Source: Siphlonurus alternatus (taxonomy: Eukaryota > Arthropoda > Insecta > Ephemeroptera > Siphlonuridae). From it: DNA of 64,000 bases. The notes under the pieces were generated by a model. It did not search any database, was not told the DNA's origin, and saw only the letters and a program-made list of their open reading frames with translations. Below are positions 1 to 12,033 of this stretch, in pieces (the stretch's first letter is position 1; each line of letters begins with the position of its first letter). Location of the stretch: positions 31,737,715-31,801,714 of the forward strand of contig OX463788.1 of NCBI GenBank assembly GCA_949825025.1, given 5' to 3'. Position numbers and translations under genes: made by a program.

Positions 1-879
1 GGACACATACAGGTCCATTGGTGACTGTAAAAATTCTGTATATAATATAATCTTACGGAAAATATTGAAGAAATTTTTAAACCATTTTAAGATTTTCATC
101 GACTTCTTTACCATTTTGACACCATCATTATTCACACAAGAGTTTTATTTCATTGACATTTGTTGAAACTTATTAAATTTTATGGATTAAAATTTTCCAT
201 CTTTGTTTTATGAGAACATCCATTTAGTTGTTGTTAAGTATATTGAGCCAAAATATTGTAGCCCAGCACTGGAATTATACAACTAGGGCAAGACATAAAA
301 ATGTGTCACATGAATGGAAGCTAAGAAATTCAGAGAGCTAGCCAATATGTTTTTTGAATTGCTGTTTAAATTTACATGCTTTTGTATTATGGAGAAAACA
401 GAAGAGGAAGACATGTGCAAATCTAGAACCTAAACGCAGAGTTAACCATGCTGAGTTGCTTGTTATTTTCTATATATAGAATAAAAAGCTAGCAACGAGC
501 TGGTTGCTGCATTCAACCAACTAGAATGACTTGATTCAAAACATGCTCCTTTTCATCCCTACTTTCAAGCATTACGACGACGCAAAAATCAATTCCAAAT
601 AGAGAAAACGTAACGGCGACGGCAACTGCTGCTACTTACTGCTTCGATAGTCCTCTTCAAGAAGCTCGTTAGGTCTGCAATAAAAACATTTATAGAAATT
701 AAATTGCGTTGTCATGTTTAAGTGCGGTGTTATGTTTATAATGTAAGTTAGGTGGCGTGCGATGTAGCTGTTTGAGTTGGCGTGCCTAAGTATAGGTAGG
801 CAAGCAAGCAGGTACAGGTATATAGGAGAGCGACCCCAAGTACAAATATTTGCCTTAAAAGTGATATATAAGTGTAATA

Positions 880-2160
880 AAGTTGCAATAATGCCGAAAT
901 TTCACCTATAACTATACTAAAATTGCAATGCACTGTCATAACTTGAGTTGTCTTCAATTTTCTCATTGCACTTTGTTACTAAATGCAACATAAATTTGCC
1001 ATATATTTGCTATACAAATCAGCAATGAAAATATAGCCGTTATAGGTTAAAATAATATTGCAACGAGGCGGATATTATCACCTATTCTTGCCATACTTTC
1101 GTATATATCCCGTGTGCCAAGTCTCCTTACTATAGTGCAGCAATATTTGTGTTTTAGTCATAGAGTCAATAAATGAATCGGCTATATTAGTGTCATAAGT
1201 ACATGTTGCGTTTGATTTAAGCATATTGCACTTTTAGTTTAAAATTATGTCGTCGCCCAGTGTACTAAAAGTGCAATTTTTTTGACTTAAATGTTATTGG
1301 TGGCTAAAATATAAGTAGACTAATAATATTCCATCAGTATATTTTTATTGTAAATATATTACATCTTTGGTCTTAAAATATATGCACTGTGTGATTGAAA
1401 ATGCTATGTTTTTTAAATAATTTATAACACCAATAAAAATATTTGTCTTCTATTTAATATATATATAAGTGCACTATTGTTGTCATATATAACATCAAAA
1501 TTTTACCTATAACTGCACTAATATTGCAATGCACTGTGTTACTGGATGGAACTTTTTCTGAAAAATATTAATTAATTTCACGATGCAACTAAATACAGCA
1601 TATTTTTGTAAAATATTTGCCATTTGAATTTGCAATGACAATATTGCAGTTTTAGGGGGAAAACATTAATAGTTCTGGAGTTGATTTTTATCTTATATTT
1701 CTGCTATATTTTTGTGTTATACGTGAGTCGTATCTTCTATCAATGGTATTAAAATATTGGTGATATAGTGCACAGATTTAAAACATAAAGTTGTAATATA
1801 AGTGGTATAACGCGCACTATTCCAAGTTATATTTTATTTCATTTTCATTGCACTTTTAGGGAAAAATATAAAGGCGCTCCGTGTAATAAAAGTGTTATAT
1901 TTTTGTTATATATTTTAGTGGTATAAAATATAATTAAGTGAACCAACATTATTTGAAAAAAAACACAAATATATGTGGAGTTTAGGATATAATTATAATT
2001 CTATTGTAAAATATAAATGGGCTCTCTATGGTTACAACCCTATTTTTATTATATATTGAACATTTTTGCATTAAAAATATAAGTGGCATAGAACATGATT
2101 GTCATTAATGTTAAACGTCTGCTGTAATTGCAAGATTATTGCAGTTTTAGTTGTGTTATA
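880..2160. repeat. Diverged tandem duplication, about 0.6-kb unit
   Basis: Two neighbouring blocks share ordered similarity at an offset of about 600-620 bp: ACCTATAACT...TTGCAATGCACTGT at 904 and 1505, ACTAAAT...TTTGCCAT...GCAATGA after each, and TTGCACTTTTAG at 1226 and 1848. ATATAAGTG motifs recur throughout. Too diverged for a precise boundary. Similar words continue weakly to about 3250. Confidence 0.55.
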
Positions 2161-3488
2161 TACCTGCAAACTTATTTCATAAAATAATTTCAAATAGTCA
2201 TGCAAGCTATGCACAACGATTCTCTATGTAATGCGTGTGTGATTCTGATTTAAGAAAACTTAATATGCATAATCCTGGCCTTTTCCTTTTCTCAGCGACA
2301 AGCTATTTTTTTAATTAAAATTCAAGGACAGCTTCAATATATTGGTATACAGAACAACTTTGCTACAATTTATGCCATGACAATAGAACTAAAGTATTTA
2401 TTCATGAATGAATGATTGATTGGTTGGTTGATATTTTGGGGCAGTTGGCACGTTTTGGTCAAGTTTACCCCCTTTAATAATGAAATATACAACTTTTGAA
2501 AACCTAAACTATCGATGATATCAGTTTTACGTATAATAATGAGATAATGTATATTAAGAGCACGATTAATCCAAGTTTGTATTGATTGATTTTATATTTA
2601 AATCTGAACTTTCTGCAACTCGGGTGCGCTTGTAGCGGGATTCTGAAGCATATATACGGTTATAGCTCCTCCTCTTTCAAACGTGCGTATAGGCGTCTAG
2701 TCTTTCGATAGGCAGGTAGGCTAGAAATTCGGTAAAGAGAGGCAGGTAGGCTTAACTGTAGGTAGGTAAAGACATCATTCGATTTCTCGTTTCTGCTGAC
2801 CATCTCTAAAAAAACTTTTTGCCTTGGACCAGGTACCAGGGACCATATATTTGTTATATGCGTCTAATAAATATATGCCATAAATATGGCATAGTAAGAA
2901 CAAAAATAGGTGATAAATATTACATTGTTTATATTTTTATCTCACATTATTACGAAAATAATACAATAATATACCTTTTTTAGAGCGTGCATACTGCATT
3001 CACTAAATTATATTGCAAAAATATATTAAAAATAGATTACATGGAATGCAGTATTGTAAAAATATGTTAGCAATATGAGAAAAATATTGAAGTGAATACC
3101 GAAATATAGCAAATATATGACAGCTCTTGGTATATTTCTACCATATCACTACCACTATAAATGTCCTAAAAGCAACAGATTAACGACACTTATAGAACAC
3201 AAGTATTGCAGTTATAGTTCATTTTTCATTTCAGAAATATGCTATTTATATGGTGGTTTATTTTTACTAGGGACGGGAAGTGAAGAACACGCAGCCAGTA
3301 AGAAAGAGATGAGAGTGATAATATTGGATTGTGCATTTGCCAGTCAAGTTCCTCGGAACTCACAAAAGAGAAGAACAAAAAGATAAAATCTTTGTGGTGA
3401 AATAATTTTGGAGGCTCGAGGCAGTGTGAAACAATCCAGCAAGTTAGTTTTGGATTTACATTTTACGCCTTCTTCCACCCACCCACAC

Positions 3489-3538
3489 AAGTAAGCAAGC
3501 AAGCAAGCAAGCAAAGCAAGAAAGCAAGCAAGTAAGCA
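3489..3538. repeat. (AAGC)n repeat
   Basis: Tetranucleotide AAGC with AAGT and AAAGC variants. Shorter AAGC or GCTT runs recur at about 796, 12118, 31688, 40231 and 51366. Confidence 0.92.
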
Positions 3539-4908
3539 CAAAGATCTGCACAGACTACGAGTTTGCCCAACTTTTTATAGAACAAAATCGTAGTGAACAG
3601 TTGTAAGAAAAAAAAAAAAAGAGAAAAGTTCAAAAACCTCAAGATGTGAGATCACTAACGTAAGTGAGCAAGCGACGAGGTCTACTTTTGTTCTTTAATA
3701 GGAGTTGACGCAACTTCAGACTTGACTCATCTATGTCGAATTTTTATATTCTTACTACAAAACTCACGTATACATATTTTTATATATAACAGTATATAAT
3801 ATTATGTGTAAAAAATGTTGAAACTAGTATGATACTTTGAACGGAAATTTGCAGCGCTCTTCTACTGTCTGGTGGACAATATGCAAACTACCGAGTAATA
3901 TTGCTAGGCTGATCTGTCGACTCAACACGTGCTCAGCTTATATATTGAGGTACTCTTTATTAAATATTCTCTCTGCTGGATATTGCCAGAAGTTTAGTCA
4001 AACTAAAACTGTCATATAAGCGTTTTGACATTCCTAAATCAGCAAAACCATATTTTACTATTAGTATCAATCTGTCAACAACATAGATGAAATTTATAGA
4101 AAAAAAAATCATCGGTGTATACATTGCTTTTGAATGTTCATGTCATCATATGTAAGTAATACAAGAAATAAATATTTAATAATGTGGATTGATGTTTTAA
4201 AAAGCAAAATTATTGCTTGAGCTTGCTGAATTTAAGTTGATGTAGATGTAATATGCTACTAAGCAGCTCCTTTTGCACAATATATTATTATACCAATGAT
4301 TAAAGTTGGATCGACTAGCTGCTTTGCATCTGCTATAGATTAAAAAAAAATGTAGGCATATTTCTATATCTGAAGTAAAGTGTGTGGCCTAATACTCAGG
4401 ATAAAATAGAAGCTGTTGTTTTGTTTCAATTTTAATGATCAGCAGTGTACTTACGCTTTATGTTTCTGAACATTTATAGAGAAAACAAATATTAATATAG
4501 TGTAGATTAATAATAAGAACTTAATATACTAACTAGAATTAAGAATATGTTAATGTTAATATGTTTCTTCAGTTGTCATATTCCATTCCCTTTTTTTTAT
4601 ATCCTGATATATTTTTAAATTTCGTGTACATCAACTCAAAATTCCTCAAAATTCCAGGTATATAATTATATATATATATAATTTTTGACTTATTTATTAT
4701 TTATAAACATATATAATTTTTTGACGAAAAAAATCAATTAACTATTTGATTCCATTAAATAGTGACACATGTTAAATGTATACAGACGAAATAGATAAAT
4801 GGCATGACAACTTGGCAGGCAGGCACTCGTGGGGACGCGCGCGAGTGTCACCTTTGGTATTTATTAGTATGTGTTATTGACGTGACGTGTGTGCATGCTA
4901 TGTTACAG

Positions 4909-5076
4909 CTGTCGTACGCGGACACGCATCCCATGTTCACATCAGACAACTTCCCAAACTTCTTCCGGGTAGTACCAAGTGAAAACGCATTCAATGCTCC
5001 AAGACTTCGGCTGTTAGAGGCCTTCAACTGGACCCGCGTCGGCACCATCTATCAGAACGAGCCGCGCTACTCCCTG
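4909..5076 (+). CDS. GABBR2: GABBR2 exon A: ligand-binding lobe
   Basis: Fifty-six codons, phase 0 at both ends, between a tgttacag acceptor and a gtgaga donor. It encodes LSYADTHPMF, then FRVVPSENAFNAPRL and FNWTRVGTIYQNEPRYSL, the strand-helix-strand region of the Venus-flytrap domain that is nearly invariant in insect GABA-B subunit 2. Codons are far more GC-rich than the flanks. No further coding exon was recognised between 1 and 4908, so the preceding exons lie outside the window. Confidence 0.95.
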
Positions 5077-8000
5077 GTGAGACACTCCTATTTTTTTCTT
5101 TTCGTATATTATATAAGCCTTCGTAGTCTCATGGCGCCGGATGACACAAGCGTGTGATGAACGTTTACACTACCGTTTATAAAAATGGGATTCACGTCGT
5201 ACCAAAATTGCAATGTAAGCAAAAATGTTATAATATGAAATATAACTTTTTCTTTGTCTTAAATTTGCAATGAATTACACAGAAATTGTTAAGTATTTAT
5301 AAAACTTTGCATGTAATTAGTTTTTTTTTTTCGTTCTTTTAGGCTAAATTTTATGAAAATATTATGATTATTACTTATAATTAAATGACATTTTCTTTGT
5401 TTTTATGATAAATTTAAAAAAAATAACCATTATTAACACAAATTTTCCATTTTAAGTTGTGTGTGTACATGATTCGTTCCTCATGTATTAAAACAAGTTA
5501 TAATAAAATATATTTAATGTATTAATTTAGTTTATAAACATGCATTCTTTTTGCGTTTTTACTATCAAAGAAGTATCGAAGTATAGAAGTCTATTGTATC
5601 GATCGATGTGTCACCAGATAATGACTGTTAAATATTCAGGTATAATACATATAATTTTAGTCTCTTTAACTTATAAAAAACCGGAAGTTTCTCCGGTACC
5701 TCCTAACATTTGTACAACATTAACAATAAGGCTATTTTTTCTACCTTTTGACGTTTGTTACTTGCAGCCACAGCCGTGAATGGCGTGAATTTCAATCCCT
5801 ACAGTTTCCAGTGCACGATAATACTGCATGTGATGGTGCACCACTCTCTTGCCGGTCGTTTGAACACTTGATGGACGTGTGTGGTGCCATTTATTTCAGC
5901 TCTCACTCGTCATTACAATCACAGTTGAATTGTGGTTGCCAGCTCAGCAAACATGCACAAGTTGAGGCTATTCACTGTATCACAATCACCTTGCCAATTT
6001 GTATCACAATGTACAGAAATTACATATTTTAACAACTATAATATCATAATTTTAACACACAATTAGTATCTATTGTATGATATATCGATCCAATATATTA
6101 TATAAATAATATAGAGAATGATTTAAATTTAAAAATTTAAATTTTTTAATTTAAATATTATTATTACTATAAATATGTAATAATAATAATAATTATTTAG
6201 AATTTTTAATGAAAGTTTTACTGTATTTCTTTTATATCCTAAATTATGCAATTTATTTATATGACATAATTGATCAATCTTCCAATACAAAATATCAGAA
6301 CATCTTGAGGGTATAATGTTTATATCAAGGACGTTTTGTTATGATTGCATGTTTTGCTCCCCTCGACATTTTGACATATCTTCAATCTAGTAGCATCGTC
6401 ATAGTAATGCTCACTCAGGCATGATCCCTTCCATTTTGGTTTCTTCCCCTTTTTTTTACACTATTGGAATATTAAATCGATTTTTTTTTCTTTTAAATCT
6501 GTAATAGAAAATTAAATAATATTATTCACTTCATAATGTACATGATATAATTTATACATAGCTATTTTCATTACTTAATTATTTTCATATATATATATAT
6601 ATATTTTTTTTTAAATAACGCACTGTGCAAAATGACACGTGAAATGAAAAATGTAGCATAGGAAGTATTAGACGAAAGGAAATATCCAAGTGAAAGCACA
6701 CGTTCAATTGAGCAATAGCTATATTATCGTCGTTAGTGCTGCAGAGGATCGTGGCAATGAAAGAAAAAAAAAGAGTGCGCTTCTACGGGTAACTGGAAAC
6801 CTCTAGCTTGCTAGGCTATGTCACAAATTGAAGCCTGAAGAGGCTCTGATTGCAATCTTGTCCGTTAATGATCACTGAAGGGAAATGAGTTGGATAAGAA
6901 ATGGAGAGGTGAGTGTTCTCTAGCTCCTTCTCTTTTCTCCAACCAGCACAGTCTTTGCTACTTGGAACAACTTCAATAAGATCATATCAAACTCTTTTCA
7001 TTCTGATTGACATTATAAGATTTTTTTATGGTAAGAAAAAGTACACAAAACTTTTTACCGTAGGTAATGTTACTGTGATAAAATAAAAATATTTAAAAGA
7101 GTGTTATGGAATCCACTATGTCCTAAAAACTTTATAATAATGTGAAAAATAAAAATAAAATTAACATTATACTAAAGAAAATTTTATTGACTGAACACTT
7201 CTCTATTTTTTATATGAACTAGGCATATTATGTAATGTGGCATTTTTAGATTTTGAAAAAATTTTAATTTCAAACGTTTATATTGACTTAATTGGTCAAT
7301 TATTATCTTAAGACTATTCATCGCATTGTAACAACTGAAGTCAATTAGAGAAATTAAGTTTTTCTTTAGGTATAGCTATATACGGTAAGCGGACCAAATA
7401 CGTGATTCCTATATTTATACTTGTGTTAATCTTTAAATTTCATCAACTAAGTTATTACAGCATTGTTTTAGTGGCTCGCACCTTACAAAAAATACTAAAA
7501 TATATACAAAAGTTGAAAATCGCCATGACAGTATAGAGCATATAATTGGGCCCTGTTCACGAAGGAGTTGCCGGAAAAAAAAGTCACGTTCCTCACAATT
7601 TAAGCTGGCATTACAAGATACAATTTTTCTGATCATACAACTTTTCCTTACATCAAGAAAGCTTCAAAACTCCATTTGTTTGTATGGAGATGAAATTTTC
7701 TTGCAAGGAAAAATTGTATGCAAAATTGTATCGTGTAATACCGGTCTTATACTGACGCAAATCACAACTCAGAGCTTTTTGTAAAAGGAGGTCTAATTTT
7801 ACTAAAGTCATCATATATAATCCAAGGATTAAACTTGTTGGCCAATTTCTTCATTTCATTTAATAACGTTTTTCATAATTATTTCATGTATTCGTTAAAA
7901 AGTCGCCGAAACATGCTGCATCTTGTAATTGTCTATAAATTTGACTTATTTAAAATGTTAAAATCCTTTACACTATTGATCTTATAAATACTATTAATTT

Positions 8001-10487
8001 ATTAATATATACACAAAATAAATTAAAAATAGTGAAACGTAAAATAATACTCTGTATTATAATTGTAATACATTTATTATTTAACTTATTCCATGCATAT
8101 CTGAAATTTAGAAAACATTATTAAGGCGATGATTGTACTTTATAGCCTTTTAGATTCTGGTCAAGTATAATTATATTGTTTTATTTAATATATTATACCA
8201 AAACATCATGCAGTACTTCATTATAAGTGTCATTATAAGTCTTTGGAGCAGCCGAGTGTGAATTTAACATTAGCACTAACTGCTCTTTATGTTAGTAATG
8301 TATATAGTTTGCTAGCTAGCTAGAGGTGTCTATCGTATAAATATATATATAAATAAATATAAACGATACGATAGTATAGCTTATTTACTTGGCTTTGATT
8401 TGTCACGATCAGTAGCTCTCGGCTAACTAACTACCCCTCGTAACAAACCTTTAGTAAACGTAAATCACCATCACACCACATGCAACCAACACTTAATTCT
8501 AGGGTAGTATTACATCCTTATACCATAAAACATTACTCTTATTACATAACATTAATCAAAATCTAATTAATATTTACTTAAAAAAAATCAATTAAAGTAA
8601 TAATATACTGACATATATTTTATTTATATCTGTATAGTTTCCAATAACATGAAATTTAATGACGCTATTTTTTTCCTGTGTGATCATTTTTAGTGTCATC
8701 AATTGTGAAATATTATGGAAGCATTTTATAGCTTTCTATAAATATACCATACTTTATAAGTAATCGAAAAGTAGAAAATCTTTCTTTTTTCTTTTTTTTT
8801 TTTTTTTAACTTGGCAAAGAGACAAAAATTATTTCAATTTTGAGTCTATAAACTTCCTTTTATTTATATCTTACAATATAATGTAAAAAAAATGTGACGT
8901 ATTATTCAAGTAAAGCTTTGTGGTGGCATTTATGTTATAATATGTAAATGTATAATATATATTTGTTTTCATATCTGTAGCTCTAATGCACTGTGTGTGT
9001 GTGTGTGTGGTGTGGTTCAATTTGTCAAGTAAATTAAAAAAGCCAAGCTCAGCTTAAAGTACCTACAAACTGATTAATAAGGGTGATATTTATTATTCTG
9101 TATCATACCCTTTGTATTCCTAACTATGTCTCCTGCAAACTTTCGACTGTTTCGAGTGTGACGATTGATAGCTTGGCTTTGCTTTTCTGACAGTGTTAGT
9201 GTGCGCGTTATCAGATTGTTGATAGTGGAAAAAAAAAAATGTCATGCTTCTATTTAAGTTACGATACTGTAGAAATAGCGTTCAAAACTGTTATTTTTTC
9301 TATATAGCTGTATCCATCAATGTTTTGTTTATATAATTATATTATACATAATGCATATAAGCGTTTCACGTTAAAAGTATTAATTAAAGTCAAAAGAGGG
9401 ATTTGAGGCATCAGGTCTGTAGTATTTAGTGAGATGTCGATAAATATTAAAACAGTACAGTTCAGGGGGGAAAAAAACTAAAGCAGCCCAAATACACGGC
9501 ATTTAATTTTTTATATAAAGCTTATTATTTTACCTTTTGCAATTGTGTTGTTTTATTTCTTTTTAAACGAGGCAAACTATAGAGAACATGAATGCTTCTG
9601 CAATTTATTGATAGTGTTTCAAAGACTGAGTTCTTTATTATTATAGAATTTATGAAAAAAAAAAAAATCTTTGCCACTTTCCTAACAGAAACTGTACAAA
9701 ATATTTTGAAAAATTTAATATATATATACATAATATACCAAGCTATAATATTAACGGTACGTACCAAAACGGTTTCTTCAGTGCATGTATTTTATAAATC
9801 AATCGTTAATTAAAACTTCACTGCCAGAAGAGCAAGTTTAGAAAGAGTTTGATCATAATTTTTTACCTTTTAAATTATAAAAAATATAATCTTTCGCTAA
9901 TATACAATATTATTATGCTTAAATAACCATACAAAGAGAAATTATCTTTATGTACAAATAAATAATTAAATGATAATACTATCTTAGATTTTTAGTTTTC
10001 AATTTTCCTTGTTACATTATTAAGAATATAAAGAAATTAAGTAAATGAAACTACTGGCTTTTATAAAAGTATAAGTTCCAAAGGAAGAAATACTTGCAAC
10101 GTTAAACTTTATGAATAAAAATTTATGGTAATTTCCGTAATAAAAAGTTGTGTTTTACATAAAGACTTTTCTTTGGACTTCGTTTAAAATTATGAAATTA
10201 TTGCTTCTCAATTAAAGTCATTGGGAGAATATTCATTTTAAAACACACTTTTTATAATATACATTCATATATTTAATATACCTATATGCATAGCCTATTC
10301 TGTAGTAATGTTTATTATATTTAAAGCAACCGATACTCTAACTGTATATCATACTGTCAAAACTTTTTACATTTGTTTCCTAAAGTTTAAGCTACATTAT
10401 TTTTATTTGTATTATTTATAACATATTTTTGAAATACTGTGAAATTTATCATATACGAGTATTTTAAATAATATAGTTTGTGGTGTG

Positions 10488-10523
<36 letters not shown>

Positions 10524-10758
10524 CCAATTTCCCAAGTGTACAAAATGGCGTCGCATCACAATGATTATTATAATTTATAAAATACAGTGTGTACTATACG
10601 TTTTTGCTAGCTAAAAGTGCAGTACAATATATTATGGTGTTAAATGTATATTTCAAAATGAAAACTTCTATATTTATTTGTATACTTCGATTTAAACATT
10701 TGTTGTATATGAAACTTATAGTCTGTGATGTATATATATACAAAGCTATTGCTCCAAT

Positions 10759-10837
<79 letters not shown>

Positions 10838-11985
10838 TATAGAAGTATATATGTATGTTTCATACTCTCTAAGGAAAAGCCAAATCCTTTTAACTGACAT
10901 GCTGTGTGACGTCAGCACGTTTCCAAAGTGGTCCGCTACAATGCTACACACCAAGTACTGTACACAAAAATGTCTCCCTTAAGAGCTTTTCCTGCACTGC
11001 CACTACAGCTGTATAAGAATATATAAATAAGAGTATATATATTATATATATACATTATATAAAAAATATAAATATATACATACATATATACATGGAATGA
11101 GCACTTTTTTTAACTGACTCAATTTACAGGCAATGCTTTTTTTGTTTTTTTTTTGTTTTTTCATCACAATATTCTGTAAAGGTAATTTTTCACATACACA
11201 TATATACAATAAATATAAAAATATATATTGTATGTACTTTCTACATACAATATGTATATAAAGTATGTACGTTGTTATATGTGTGTGCGTAGAATTTCCT
11301 GAAGAAATGAAGAGTTTATACCTTTCCTTTTATATATTTATGAATTCACAAAAGTTATATAAAACAAAAGACAAAATAAATAAATTTTAATACTCAGTAT
11401 TACGTTTTAACAAAATATGACTTTATTAGTTGACAGAAAAATCAATATATTCATAATGGTTTCAGCAAAGAGTAATAAATTTACCAATATAATATATATA
11501 TTAAAAATTATCTAAGCAACTTCATCTAAAATACATTATTATATAGCGTATACAGCTCACGTAATGCCAAGATAAATAATTTCTTTATGAAGCTTGAATA
11601 ATTAAATGTACAGTGTGTTTATAAAATCATATAAAATCTAAAAAAAAAAAAAAAAGGCTTAACTTGCCTCTAAATGTCATGAAGTTTGCAATCGATTTGT
11701 TTCAAAGTATTATACTAAATAAAGCATAATAAAAAGTATTACAGTATTTCACATTTATATTCTACTATAATACAAAAATGTATTTATATGGGAGGTGTAG
11801 GTAAGTTGTGTAATAAGAATGTTGAACGTATTTTGCTAAATAAAATGGAAGCATATCTGCTTCGATTTTAGTTCCTCGGGGATAAAATGGAGCAATAATT
11901 ACAACGCTATTTCACTTCATAGGGAGAGTTAATTAATTTATCAATAGCAACTAATTAAAAACTAGATTGTACGTTTTGTCAGAAA

Positions 11986-12033
<48 letters not shown>

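Larger units (their letters stand above)
1..4908 (+). other. GABBR2 intron sequence upstream of exon A
   Basis: AT-rich, without a recognisable exon. Contains the diverged duplication at 880-2160 and the AAGC repeat at 3489. Short open frames here have no coding signature. Confidence 0.7.

Noticed and set aside
5540..6032. Two plus-strand frames after exon A, considered as GABBR2 exons
   Set aside because: Phases do not match exon A (ends phase 0) and exon B (starts phase 0), and the A-to-B protein join is already seamless.
10589..10982. Frames rich in Tyr-Ile repeats
   Set aside because: Products of the TA microsatellite at 10761-10837.
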